NCBI GenBank assembly: GCA_903871335.1
Contig: CAIQGE010000035.1
Location: 17,739-81,738, forward strand
Length of the DNA stretch: 64,000 nt
From: an uncultured Actinomycetes bacterium
Lineage (GTDB): Bacteria; Actinomycetota; Acidimicrobiia; Acidimicrobiales; RAAP-2
Direction: 5' to 3'
A model generated the notes under the pieces. That model was not told the DNA's origin, did no database searches, and was given only the letters and a program-made list of their open reading frames with translations. The position numbers were made by a program, and so were the translations under genes. Below are positions 1 through 8,044 of the stretch, one piece after another; the stretch's first letter is position 1, and the number at the start of each line of letters is the position of its first letter.

Positions 1-2
1 AG

Positions 3-59
3 ACGGGCGGGCGAGCAATTCCGCCCTCGGCCCCTCTCGCCAAAGGACCTCGCCGATGA
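3..59 (+). CDS. C-terminal end of an upstream gene (partial)
   Basis: An open frame enters from the left edge and stops at TGA 57-59, which overlaps the ATG of the next gene as ATGA. Only 18 residues are visible, ending in a basic tail, so no family can be assigned. Flavoproteins like the next gene are often preceded by a ferric-reductase-like membrane protein, which would fit, but this is inference from family context only. Confidence 0.35.
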   Translation, partial: TGGRAIPPSAPLAKGPRR

Positions 60-1333
60 GCATCGCCACCCACACACTCCCTCGCGTGCTGACCGGAGCC
101 GGCCCTCGGCCCCTGACTCTGCAGCAGCACGAAGAGTTCTTTGGCCCCGCGCGGATGCGACGGGACCTGCTCGATGAACTCGGACGATCCGGCTTGACCG
201 GACGCGGGGGCGCCGCTTTTCCCACCGCCGTCAAGGCCGCGCTACTGCGTGACCAACACGCCCGGAAGAAATTTGTCGTGGTCAACGCCATGGAGGGTGA
301 GCCCGCCGCCCACAAGGACTACACATTGGCCTCGGTGAACCCCCATCTCGTCTTGGACGGCGCTCTGGCCCTGGCGGGTGCCATCGGCGCGAGCCACGTC
401 GCTATCTGCGTCGCTCGCGAGAAAACCGTGATGATCAACCACTTCGAACGAGCGGTTCACGAGCGCGAACGTCGTGGTTCCCTCGGGGTCACGGTCGAAA
501 TTCACACGCCGCCCGGTCGCTACATCGCGGGCGAGGAGTCCGCGCTCGTCCACTGGCTGGACGACAACGAGACCCTGCCCCAGTTCCGACCGGAACGTCC
601 GAGCATCCTGTCGATCGGTCGTGCTCCCGTACTCGTCGATAACACCGAAACGCACGCTCACGTCGGCCTGATCCTGCGCTACGGCGCCGACTGGTTCCGC
701 TCGATCGGCACGACCGCGTCGCCGGGTTCGACTTTGGTGTCGGTGTCCGGTGCCGTGGCTCGTCCGGTCGTTCTCGAAATTGCTCTCGGAACGCCGATCC
801 GAGAGATTCTCGCGGCCGCGGGTGCCGACACGGCGCCACGCGCACTCTTGCTCGGTGGCTACGGGGGCACCTTCGTCGACGGCAGTGCGGTGTCCACTCC
901 GTACGCGAATGAACTACTTCGACCACTCGGCGCTTCCGTTGGCGCCGGCGTCATCGTGGTTCTTCCCCAACAGAGTTGCGGCATCACCGAGACCTTCAAT
1001 ATCGCCCGTTGGATGGCGAATGAGTCAGCCCGTCAGTGCGGACCGTGCGCCTTCGGTCTTCCGGCGCTCGCCGAAAGTCTGGGGCATCTCGCGGTGGGAG
1101 GTCGCGACGCCAAGGATGCGCTCGCCCTCATCCGCGAACGCAGCGGCGTCATCAATGGTCGCGGAGCCTGTCGGCACCCCGACGGCGTGGTGCGACTCGT
1201 CCAAAGCGCGCTCAGCGTCTTTGCCGACGACGCCGAGCGACACGCGGCGGGGCACCCCTGCGCGCACGCGGGTCACTCCCGATTTGCCTCAGTGCCCCGC
1301 TTGGAACTGGAACACGAGTTGGTGTGGGAATGA
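56..1333 (+). CDS. NuoF-like flavoprotein (complex I 51 kDa subunit family)
   Basis: The 425-residue protein belongs to the family of the NADH- and FMN-binding subunit of respiratory complex I. The glycine-rich GRGGAAFPT motif is at residues 49-57, NAMEGEP at 78-84 and GEES at 159-162. The C-terminal iron-sulfur region reads ESARQCGPC (323-331) followed by Cys372. In true NuoF the third residue of that motif is the first cluster cysteine; here it is Ala325, so only three of the four standard ligands remain, unless Cys308 substitutes. No other complex I subunits are nearby, and a ferredoxin gene overlaps by 4 bases. It probably passes electrons between NAD(P)H and that ferredoxin rather than being part of complex I. 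AAAGGA at 42-47 is the ribosome binding site. Confidence 0.85.
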   Translation: MSIATHTLPRVLTGAGPRPLTLQQHEEFFGPARMRRDLLDELGRSGLTGRGGAAFPTAVKAALLRDQHARKKFVVVNAMEGEPAAHKDYTLASVNPHLVLDGALALAGAIGASHVAICVAREKTVMINHFERAVHERERRGSLGVTVEIHTPPGRYIAGEESALVHWLDDNETLPQFRPERPSILSIGRAPVLVDNTETHAHVGLILRYGADWFRSIGTTASPGSTLVSVSGAVARPVVLEIALGTPIREILAAAGADTAPRALLLGGYGGTFVDGSAVSTPYANELLRPLGASVGAGVIVVLPQQSCGITETFNIARWMANESARQCGPCAFGLPALAESLGHLAVGGRDAKDALALIRERSGVINGRGACRHPDGVVRLVQSALSVFADDAERHAAGHPCAHAGHSRFASVPRLELEHELVWE

Positions 1334-1566
1334 AGCGACGTAACGAAACTTTGATCCTGCGAGCGGATCCCATCTTGTGTGACGGATTCGGCCACTGCGC
1401 CGAGCTCGCGCCGGAAATCGTGACGCTGGATGAATGGGGATATCCCATCATCAGCACCACGCCGCTCGGGGCCGCACGCTCGACGTCCCTGCGCTCAGCG
1501 CAACTCGCGGTGCGCGGCTGTCCTCGTCAGGCACTGTGGATCGAGAAAGTCGAACAGCGGAGCTAG
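1330..1566 (+). CDS. [3Fe-4S]-type ferredoxin
   Basis: The start is ATG 1330, overlapping the upstream TGA as ATGA, which gives a 78-residue acidic protein. It has C-x5-C (CDGFGHC) near residue 17 and a single CP motif near the C-terminus. This three-cysteine pattern is typical of the small 3Fe-4S ferredoxins that serve actinobacterial P450s and oxidoreductases. The next residues, AELAPEIVTLDEWGY, fit the family. Coupling to the NuoF-like gene suggests that the two form an electron-transfer pair. An open frame extends upstream inside the NuoF-like gene, but that part is out of phase with any homology and is ignored. Confidence 0.85.
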   Translation: MKRRNETLILRADPILCDGFGHCAELAPEIVTLDEWGYPIISTTPLGAARSTSLRSAQLAVRGCPRQALWIEKVEQRS

Positions 1567-1922
1567 TTTCGGATCATCTCCAAGCGATTGCCGAAGGGAT
1601 CATCGACGTAGAAGCGGTCCACCCCTTCGATCTCGAAATCGTCGCGTACCTCACGCCCGGAGTTCACCAGCGCTGCGCGTAATTCGTCGTAGCCACTCAC
1701 GCGGAAGGCGGGGTGCGCCTTGCGGGCGGGTCGAAAATCTTCTTCCACGCCGAGATGGACCTGGAGATTGGTCGTGGCGTACCAGCGTCCGCCCCGTGCC
1801 GCGAGGGCCGGTGGTTTGACCAGTGGTTGTAGCCCGAGGAGGTCGATGTAGAAGAGATCCGCCTCGTTCTCACCACCCGGCGGCATGGCGAGTTGGACGT
1901 GATCGAGAGCGAGCGACACCAA
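1563..1922 (-). CDS. VOC (glyoxalase/bleomycin-resistance fold) protein
   Basis: A 119-residue single-module vicinal oxygen chelate protein. The N-terminal LDHVQLAMP carries the first metal-ligand histidine, QVHLGVEEDF the second, and GNRLEMI near the C-terminus the glutamate. DDPFGNRLE is the usual closing signature. Such proteins are lyases, isomerases or dioxygenases, or bind drugs; the substrate cannot be read from sequence. It converges on the ferredoxin gene with a 4-base overlap. Confidence 0.8.
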   Translation of the reverse strand: MVSLALDHVQLAMPPGGENEADLFYIDLLGLQPLVKPPALAARGGRWYATTNLQVHLGVEEDFRPARKAHPAFRVSGYDELRAALVNSGREVRDDFEIEGVDRFYVDDPFGNRLEMIRN

Positions 1923-1976
1923 TTCGACCTCCCAAGTGGCGGCTGGTGACCCAAACCTAGTAGCGTCATTCGGGCC

Positions 1977-2078
1977 ATGGGATCACTGATTAAGAAGCGC
2001 CGCAAGCGCATGCGCAAGAAGAAGCACAAGAAGATGCTGAAGCGAACTCGCTGGCAGCGTCGCGCCGCCGGCAAGTAG
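1977..2078 (+). CDS. Small ribosomal protein bS22-like (AURKAIP1/COX24 domain)
   Basis: A 33-residue very basic peptide that begins MGSLIKKRRKRMRKKKHKKM and ends GK. It matches the actinobacterial small-subunit protein bS22 (pattern MGSVIKKRRKRMxKKKH), known from mycobacterial ribosomes. It is too short for usual gene callers. There is no Shine-Dalgarno sequence; TAGCGT at 1961-1966 could be a -10 box about 10 bases upstream, so the transcript probably has almost no leader. The gene stands alone between the VOC gene and ispE. Confidence 0.88.
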   Translation: MGSLIKKRRKRMRKKKHKKMLKRTRWQRRAAGK

Positions 2079-2081
2079 TCC

Positions 2082-2852
2082 CTAGTCGCCCTCAGCGGGC
2101 GTCGTCACGGTACGAACGAAGCGAAGCGTCCCTGCGGGACCCGTCTCGTCCCAGCTCGCCTCGTCGCGCCAATGCCCTTCGATAAAGAGCGTCGAACCGG
2201 ATCCGCATAGCTCAACGGACCGACCCGTTCGCTCCGCCACGGCGTCGGCGACAGCGGCCAGACGAGGCTCCACGCGACACGCGGGTTCAAAGAGATGGTT
2301 GCGTCCACTCGGACGCCAACCCGACGCCCACATCTCGTCAAAGGCCTGGTAGCAGGCGGGCGTCGAGACGCCAAATGACGGAAGCACGAGGGTGATCTCT
2401 CGGCGCTCATAGCTCAGAGGCGTCACCACGTCTCCAATTCCCTCCACGAGCGCTCGCCCCCCGATGACACAGAAGGGCACGTCGCCGCCCAGGGTGGCCG
2501 CGACGGACAGGTCACGGACATTGGCCCAGCGCAGGATGGCGGCGGCGTCACTCGATCCGCCGCCGAGCCCACCACCGACCGGAATGCGCTTGTGGAGCAC
2601 GACGGCGGCGGACTTCCCCGCGAGTTCGAGCGCTCGCGTGACGAGATTGTCGCGCTCTCTCAGGACCACATCACGCAGGAGACCATCCCCGTCGCGTACC
2701 ACCACGCCGGACCCGGCAGCGTCGACTTCCAGCGTGTCGGCGAGATCTAGCGACACCATCTCACTGCGTAAGAGGTGGTAGCCGTCGTCTCGACGTCCCG
2801 TGATCTCGAGCGACCAGGTCAATTTGGCGGGCGCCCGCAGCGTTACGCTCAC
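2082..2852 (-). CDS. ispE: 4-diphosphocytidyl-2-C-methyl-D-erythritol kinase
   Basis: A 256-residue GHMP-family kinase that phosphorylates CDP-methylerythritol in the non-mevalonate isoprenoid pathway. The N-terminus APAKLTWSLEITGRRDDGYH is the IspE substrate-binding start, and PVGGGLGGGSSDAAA is the GHMP ATP-binding loop. The family is usually 280-310 residues, so this is a compact version. It overlaps rsmA by 4 bases and is the last gene of the leftward operon, as in other actinobacteria. Confidence 0.95.
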   Translation of the reverse strand: MSVTLRAPAKLTWSLEITGRRDDGYHLLRSEMVSLDLADTLEVDAAGSGVVVRDGDGLLRDVVLRERDNLVTRALELAGKSAAVVLHKRIPVGGGLGGGSSDAAAILRWANVRDLSVAATLGGDVPFCVIGGRALVEGIGDVVTPLSYERREITLVLPSFGVSTPACYQAFDEMWASGWRPSGRNHLFEPACRVEPRLAAVADAVAERTGRSVELCGSGSTLFIEGHWRDEASWDETGPAGTLRFVRTVTTPAEGD

Positions 2853-3667
2853 CGGGCCGCCGCCAGCCGTGCGAATTCCTCGAGCGTCAAGTCCTCCGGC
2901 CGGCGGGTCGGATCGATACCCGAGCGTTCGTACGCATCGGCGGGCACCAGGTGTTCCAGACTTCGACGGAGCATCTTGCGACGGTGTTGAAACGCGGTAC
3001 GAATCACGGCGAAAAGGTCGGCTTCACTTACCACCGACGGATCAATCGCCACCTCGGGTCGCCGAGTCACCGCGACCAAGCCCGAATCGACCTTCGGGCG
3101 GGGCAAGAAGACCGACGGGGGTACCTTGCCCACCACTTTGGCCTGCGCGAAGTACTGGAGTCGCAGCGACGCCGCGCCGTAGGCCTCGTCGCCGGCGGAC
3201 GCGGCCAGTCGCTCGCCCACCTCGAGTTGCACCATCACGAGCATCCGCGTGATGAGCGGCACGGTCTCCAGTAGGTGGAGCACGAGGGGTGTGGCGATGT
3301 TGTACGGGAGGTTGGCGACGACCGTCATGGCCTCGCCCTCGGTCAGCGCGTCGTAGTCCGCGTGCAGGGCATCCGCGTGCACCACCGTTGCACCCGCGGG
3401 CACGACGACTTCGCGTAACGGCTCGAGGAGGTGCCGGTCCACTTCCATCGCCGTGACGCTCGCACCCGTTTCGAGAAGAGCCAGCGTCAACGAGCCGAGT
3501 CCCGCCCCGATCTCCAGCACGCGATCACCCTCACCAACGTCCGCCAACCGAGCAATGCGTCGGACCGTGTTCGGGTCAACGACGAAGTTTTGTCCGAGCG
3601 CTCGCGACGGCGACAGCCCGTGGGACGTCAACAGCGCGGAAAGAGATGTTCGGCTGTGGGTCACCAA
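2849..3667 (-). CDS. rsmA: 16S rRNA dimethyladenosine transferase (KsgA)
   Basis: A 272-residue Rossmann-fold methyltransferase that dimethylates A1518/A1519 of 16S rRNA. GQNFVVDPNTVRRI opens the domain, LEIGAGLGSLTLAL is the SAM-binding loop, and NLPYN is the catalytic motif IV. The C-terminus carries the small helical domain. It overlaps the RlpA-like gene by 7 bases and ispE by 4, so it is translationally coupled on both sides. Confidence 0.96.
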   Translation of the reverse strand: MVTHSRTSLSALLTSHGLSPSRALGQNFVVDPNTVRRIARLADVGEGDRVLEIGAGLGSLTLALLETGASVTAMEVDRHLLEPLREVVVPAGATVVHADALHADYDALTEGEAMTVVANLPYNIATPLVLHLLETVPLITRMLVMVQLEVGERLAASAGDEAYGAASLRLQYFAQAKVVGKVPPSVFLPRPKVDSGLVAVTRRPEVAIDPSVVSEADLFAVIRTAFQHRRKMLRRSLEHLVPADAYERSGIDPTRRPEDLTLEEFARLAAAR

Positions 3668-4428
3668 GTAACAATGACACGAACCACACCACGTCCCAGC
3701 GGTGCGAGGGCGCTAAAGCTGCCCTCGTTGAGGTCCACGACACGTCCGGGTCGACGGGCCTGTCGGTCCGTGACGACGCAGGAGATCACTCGGTTCGTGC
3801 CCACCACCCGCACGTAGATGCGCGTGCCGCGAGGCAGGTACGACGTCGCGCACTGGCCGGGACGCCACGAGTACCACGTCGCCACGCCCACCCGGAATCG
3901 GCCGTGAACGGCGGCGGGAATGGGATGATGGTGATGGCGAGCGGCGGCGGCGCGAGCCGCACGGGCACGAGCCGCACGAAGCGCGGCGGCGTGCGCCACG
4001 CGACGCTCATAGGCCAGGTGGGCCGCGGCGCGGTGCTGCGCGGCGCGAACCAGGGCGGCCCGTCGAACGAGGAATCGTTGGTGAGCCGCTCGGCGCTGCG
4101 CCAGGAGGGCGGTCGAGGAGTGGGCCACCGCACGGGAACCTGGGGCGACGGCGCGGGTCCGCGGAGTCACCCGATGGACCACGTGGTGGGTCGCCGCCGG
4201 TGTCGTCGTCGGGGTCGCCGAAGGACCCACGTTCGCGGAGACGAGCTCCTGACGTGGCGCTGCGGTCAGCGTCGCGTGCGGTCGGGGTGACGGTGCGCCC
4301 AAGAGCACCAACGGCACCACCAACAGCATCACGGCTGCGATTAGTAGGAGCGTCCGCCGATGCGAACGCTGAACAACAGTCCTCAGAACTCCACCCTTCT
4401 CCGGGGACACGAGGCGAGCACAACTCAC
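3661..4428 (-). CDS. Secreted RlpA-like double-psi beta-barrel protein
   Basis: A 255-residue protein. Residues about 22-45 form a signal or anchor helix (HRRTLLLIAAVMLLVVPLVLL). A long Ala/Arg/His-rich segment with an HHHH tract follows (about 110-170). The last 80 residues start VGVATWYSWRPGQCATSYLP and contain VVTDRQARRPGRVVDLN, the RlpA-like double-psi beta-barrel pattern of wall-acting lytic transglycosylases. In many actinobacteria this slot between tatD and ksgA holds the resuscitation factor rpfB, so this looks like a different wall enzyme in the same position. The GTG start at 4428 is the earliest available; an internal start cannot be excluded. Confidence 0.75.
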   Translation of the reverse strand: MSCARLVSPEKGGVLRTVVQRSHRRTLLLIAAVMLLVVPLVLLGAPSPRPHATLTAAPRQELVSANVGPSATPTTTPAATHHVVHRVTPRTRAVAPGSRAVAHSSTALLAQRRAAHQRFLVRRAALVRAAQHRAAAHLAYERRVAHAAALRAARARAARAAAARHHHHPIPAAVHGRFRVGVATWYSWRPGQCATSYLPRGTRIYVRVVGTNRVISCVVTDRQARRPGRVVDLNEGSFSALAPLGRGVVRVIVTW

Positions 4429-4508
4429 CGCCCTACAACGCTAGGCGGGCTGACTCGTGGTCGCAACTTCAGTAGAATTTATTTCTATAACTACTGGTCA
4501 GAGGAAAT

Positions 4509-5303
4509 TTATTGGGGTAGTCCGAAGAGTCGTGCGGTGTTCGCTCGAGTCTGAATTTTCAATTCCTCCGGATCGATCTGAAGCAGCTCAGCGACGAAGG
4601 TTCCCACCACTGCGACGTACGCCGGCTCGTTGGTGCGACCCCGGAAAGGCACAGGCGCGAGGAACGGGCTGTCGGTCTCGACGTGCAACCGCTCCAGCGG
4701 GGTGCGCACCACGGCGTCACGAACGTCCTGAGCGTTCTTGAAGGTCACCACCCCGGAGATCGACAGGTCGCACCCAAGCGCGAGACACTCCTCGGCCTCC
4801 TCCGGGCCGCCGGTGAAGCAGTGGATGACCGTCCTCGGAGGCACTCCCTCACTGCGCAGAATGGAAAAGAGGTCGTCCCAGGCGTCACGAGCGTGGATCA
4901 CGAGGGCGAGGTCGTAGCGGTGAGCGAGCCCGATTTGTTCGGCGAAGGCCGCCCGCTGGGTGTCACGAGGGGCGTGCTCGTAGTAGTAATCGAGGCCGCA
5001 TTCCCCAATGCCCACAAGGGTGCTGGCGCCTCGCTCGGCTAGCGCGGCCACCCCCGCCACGCCCGCCGCCGCGTCGTGGGGGTGGATGCCGATGGTGGCG
5101 AAGAGCTCGACCTCGTGGTCCGATTCCTGAGTCAGCGCCAGCGCTTCTCGCGACGTGGTCTCGTCTGTTCCAATGACCACCACCCGGTCGACCCCGGCGC
5201 TCAGGGCGCGATCGAGAGTGGCGACCACGTCCGCACGCACCGAGGCGTCATTCGAGAGGTAGCGCTCCTGCAGGTGGCAGTGAGCATCCGTCCAACCTCT
5301 CAC
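4509..5303 (-). CDS. tatD: TatD family metal-dependent DNase/hydrolase
   Basis: The GTG start at 5303 overlaps the metG stop as GTGA and gives 264 residues, the usual size. WTDAHCHL near the N-terminus carries the first metal-binding histidines. GIGECGLDYYYE, VIHARDA, VIHCFTGGPEEA and HVETDSPFLAP are the classic TatD signatures, including the metal-ligand Asp. TatD proteins are 3'-5' exonucleases or deoxyribonucleases with a TIM-barrel amidohydrolase fold. A longer frame continues upstream inside metG but has no TatD homology. Confidence 0.94.
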   Translation of the reverse strand: MRGWTDAHCHLQERYLSNDASVRADVVATLDRALSAGVDRVVVIGTDETTSREALALTQESDHEVELFATIGIHPHDAAAGVAGVAALAERGASTLVGIGECGLDYYYEHAPRDTQRAAFAEQIGLAHRYDLALVIHARDAWDDLFSILRSEGVPPRTVIHCFTGGPEEAEECLALGCDLSISGVVTFKNAQDVRDAVVRTPLERLHVETDSPFLAPVPFRGRTNEPAYVAVVGTFVAELLQIDPEELKIQTRANTARLFGLPQ

Positions 5304-6829
5304 GCGTCGGACTTGATCCTCGGGAAGAGGGGTTCTCCCTTTTCGACCTGATGCCCACCGACGTAGCCACCCCACGTCGAACCGGCGAGCCCCACGTCCT
5401 CTGGCGAACCAGCCAGGCCGATGCGGCGCCAGATTTCGCCCGCCGTTGCCGGCATGGCCGGAGCGATCAAGAGGGTCACGATACGGATCGCTTCGAGGGC
5501 GTCCCCCATGACGGCGTCCACCTCGGGCCCCGCGTCCATCTTCCACGGCGCGTGATTCTCCAAGTGCGCGTTGGCGGCACCGATGAGTCGCCACGCGTTT
5601 TCCAGCGCCAGGTGCGGCTGAAAGTTCTCCCACGCCGCGTTGGAAGCGGACACGTAGTTCGCCGACAGCTCCGCTAACTCACTCGAAGGGGTCGGGGTCG
5701 GACCTACTCCTCCGCACTTGGACCCAACGACGGTCGCTACTCGAGCCACCAAGTTCCCGAGATTGTTCGCCAGATCACTGTTGTAGCGGGCGGTCAACGC
5801 CTCCAGAGAGAACTCACCATCAGTTCCGAGCGGCGTATCGCGCAGCAGAAAGTATCGGACCGCGTCGACCCCAAATTCGTCGACCAGGGAACGCGGAGAT
5901 ATGTCGGTGAGCTTCACCGTTCCCGAGGAGCCCATGGTCTTGCCCAGTTTTTGACCACCGACGAGCAACCATCCGTGCACTTGGACGTGCGCCGGCGGTT
6001 CCATGCCGGCCGCCATGCACATCGCCGGCCACCAGACCGAGTGGAATCGGATGATTTCCTTGCCAATGAGGTGGTTGACGTGAGGCCACCAGGCCGCCAC
6101 CATTTCGTCATCGTGCCCGTAGCCGATCGCCGTGAGGTAATTGATCAGCGCGTCGTACCAGACGTAAAAGACGTGCTTGTCGTCCCACGGCACAGGAATA
6201 CCCCACGAGATCGAGGTGCGCGTAATCGAAATGTCGTTCAGCCCGCCCTTGATGAACGCGAGCGCCTCATTGCGCTTCGTTTCCGGCGTCGTGAATCGAG
6301 GATTCTTCTCGAAATAGTCGAGCAATCGGTCCTCGAAGGCACTGAGACGAAAGAACCAGTTCTCTTCTTCCATTTCCACGACCGGACGGTGGTGGATGGG
6401 GCACTTACCGTCGTCGAGGGATTCCGCGGTGTAGTAGTCCTCGCAACTCACGCAGTACGGACCCCGGTAGGTGTCTTTGTAGATGTACCCGTTGTCGTAG
6501 ATCGTCGTCAGGAACTTCTGTACAGCCACACGGTGGCGGTCCTCGGTCGTGCGTAGGAAGTCGTCGTTGGAGATGTTGAGCATCGCCCAGGCCTCGGTGA
6601 ATCGCTTCGAGGTTTCGTCGGTCCAGGCTTGCGGCGTGACGTTGTGGGCGGCCGCGGTGTCGGCAATTTTCTGGCCGTGCTCGTCGGTACCGGTGAGAAA
6701 AAGGACCTGATCACCAGCCATTCGGTGGTAACGAGCGAGTGCGTCGGCGTTGATCGTGCTGTACGCGGTACCGACGTGCGGTGCGTCGGTGACGTAGTAA
6801 ATCGGCGTCGTGATATAGAAGCGGCCCAC
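5300..6829 (-). CDS. metG: Methionyl-tRNA synthetase
   Basis: The GTG start at 6829 gives 509 residues beginning GRFYITTPIYYVTDAPHVGT. PHVGTAY is the HIGH-type motif as it occurs in this bacterial subgroup. CVSCEDYY with CPIH is the single zinc knuckle, and WYDALINYLTAIGY is a MetRS signature. The catalytic KMSKS loop is unusual: QKLGKTMGSSG keeps both lysines but reads KLGKT. A -10 box TACCCT lies 6 bases before the GTG, so the gene can also be transcribed leaderless from its own promoter. It overlaps tatD by 4 bases. Confidence 0.95.
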   Translation of the reverse strand: MGRFYITTPIYYVTDAPHVGTAYSTINADALARYHRMAGDQVLFLTGTDEHGQKIADTAAAHNVTPQAWTDETSKRFTEAWAMLNISNDDFLRTTEDRHRVAVQKFLTTIYDNGYIYKDTYRGPYCVSCEDYYTAESLDDGKCPIHHRPVVEMEEENWFFRLSAFEDRLLDYFEKNPRFTTPETKRNEALAFIKGGLNDISITRTSISWGIPVPWDDKHVFYVWYDALINYLTAIGYGHDDEMVAAWWPHVNHLIGKEIIRFHSVWWPAMCMAAGMEPPAHVQVHGWLLVGGQKLGKTMGSSGTVKLTDISPRSLVDEFGVDAVRYFLLRDTPLGTDGEFSLEALTARYNSDLANNLGNLVARVATVVGSKCGGVGPTPTPSSELAELSANYVSASNAAWENFQPHLALENAWRLIGAANAHLENHAPWKMDAGPEVDAVMGDALEAIRIVTLLIAPAMPATAGEIWRRIGLAGSPEDVGLAGSTWGGYVGGHQVEKGEPLFPRIKSDA

Positions 6830-6835
6830 ACGACA

Positions 6836-6841
6836 AGGGTA
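6836..6841 (-). promoter_or_regulatory. -10 box of a leaderless metG promoter
   Basis: TACCCT on the minus strand is separated by 6 bases from the GTG start of metG, and no Shine-Dalgarno sequence is present. The spacing places the transcription start at the start codon. Confidence 0.55.
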
Positions 6842-6845
6842 CTGA

Positions 6846-7691
6846 CTAGACCGGTTCACCTCGTCGCAGTGACAAAGCCAACTCGTAGGTGCGTCGATGG
6901 GGCACGTCGAGAGCGCTCGCGACCGACGCGGCGGCGTCACGCACGCTGACGCCGCGTTCCAATTCGTCCGCGAGGGCGGCACGAATGTCGTCGTCGTCGC
7001 GCACCTGCACCGAGACGTCGCCACCGACGACCACCACAATCTCACCCCGCGCGTCGTGAGCATCAAAGTGCTCCGCCAATGACTGCACCGTGCCCCGCAG
7101 AACTTCTTCGTGCATTTTGGTTAATTCGCGCACCACGACCGCGGGACGATCCCCGAGGACGTCGCACATCTCCCGCAGAGTGGTCGCGAGGCGTTGTGGT
7201 GATTCGTACGCCACGATGGTGCGCTTCTCCGAGCGCCAGCTACGAAAAAGAGACGAACGCTCGCCGGCCTTGCGCGGAATGAAACCCTCAAAACAGAATC
7301 GTTCCATCGGGAGGCCGCTCACGCTGAGCGCGCCAATGACCGCCGACGGTCCCGGCGTCGTGGAGACCGTGAGCCCGGCGTCCGCGACGGCCGCGATCAC
7401 CCGCGCTCCGGGATCACTGACCCCGGGCGTGCCGGCGTCACTCACGAGAGCAATCGTTCGCCCCTCACGAATGGCGGCGACGACCGCGTCGCACAGGGAA
7501 GCCTCGTTGTGCTCGTGCAGCGCGCGAAGTCGCCCGCTCGTGCTCAGGCCCTTTGCCGAAAAGATCTGACGAGTGTGGCGGGTGTCTTCGCAGTACACGA
7601 CGTCCGCCGACGCGAGAATCTCGAGAGCGCGAGGTGAGATGTCCGCCAAATTCCCAATCGGTGTGGCAACGATCACCAGGGCACCGCTCAC
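6846..7691 (-). CDS. rsmI: 16S rRNA (cytidine-1402-2'-O)-methyltransferase
   Basis: With GTG 7691, which overlaps the upstream stop as GTGA, the protein has 281 residues; ATG 7706 would add five. LVIVATPIGNLADISPRALE is the tetrapyrrole-methylase-fold N-terminus, followed by YCEDTRHT and VSDAGTPGVSDPG, all diagnostic of RsmI. It modifies the ribosomal P site. It is located just upstream of metG, as in other actinobacteria. Confidence 0.93.
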   Translation of the reverse strand: MSGALVIVATPIGNLADISPRALEILASADVVYCEDTRHTRQIFSAKGLSTSGRLRALHEHNEASLCDAVVAAIREGRTIALVSDAGTPGVSDPGARVIAAVADAGLTVSTTPGPSAVIGALSVSGLPMERFCFEGFIPRKAGERSSLFRSWRSEKRTIVAYESPQRLATTLREMCDVLGDRPAVVVRELTKMHEEVLRGTVQSLAEHFDAHDARGEIVVVVGGDVSVQVRDDDDIRAALADELERGVSVRDAAASVASALDVPHRRTYELALSLRRGEPV

Positions 7692-7993
7692 GTCACCGAC
7701 CGCCACCGGACATCACTCGCTCGCTGTGCTCGCTCGGCGACCTCACGCTTCAACACCAGCCGACGTCCGGCGGGCAGAAAATGCACCCCGTGGCCGAGTG
7801 AGATCCCGATCACGGTGTCGTCTTCGCGAACCTCCGCCGCACAGAGGCCAAAGCAAATCGCGGGTCCGCTGACGAGCGCCGCGCCCACCTGATCGGAGAG
7901 GTCCGAAGGGGTCACGAATCGAGCGCGCCACCCCGAGGGGGTGGTCGCCGAAGCGATCACGTCGCCGTCACCCAAAAGCCAGCCCGATTCCAC
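7688..7993 (-). CDS. Small protein of unknown function upstream of rsmI
   Basis: The start GTG 7993 is preceded by AGGAG with four bases of spacing and gives 101 residues; a TTG at 8026 would extend it. The beginning, VESGWLLGDGDVIASATTPSGWRARF, resembles the N-terminus of DUF192 proteins, but the central DUF192 signature is missing, so I do not assign it. There is no signal peptide or membrane segment. The 4-base overlap with rsmI makes it the first gene of the rsmI operon. Confidence 0.6.
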   Translation of the reverse strand: MESGWLLGDGDVIASATTPSGWRARFVTPSDLSDQVGAALVSGPAICFGLCAAEVREDDTVIGISLGHGVHFLPAGRRLVLKREVAERAQRASDVRWRSVT

Positions 7994-8030
7994 AACTCTC
8001 CTCGCTTGGCGTCCGTCACCTTCCAACCAC

Positions 8031-8036
8031 TAACAT
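8031..8036 (+). promoter_or_regulatory. -10 box of a leaderless bL37 promoter
   Basis: TAACAT lies 8 bases before the ATG at 8045, without a Shine-Dalgarno sequence. It sits in the 51-base divergent gap opposite the small unknown gene. Confidence 0.45.
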
Positions 8037-8044
8037 TGTCACCT

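Noticed and set aside
4429..4508. Possible c-di-AMP (ydaO) riboswitch before the RlpA-like wall gene
   Set aside because: In actinobacteria wall hydrolase genes often have one, but this gap is only 80 bases and lacks the motif.
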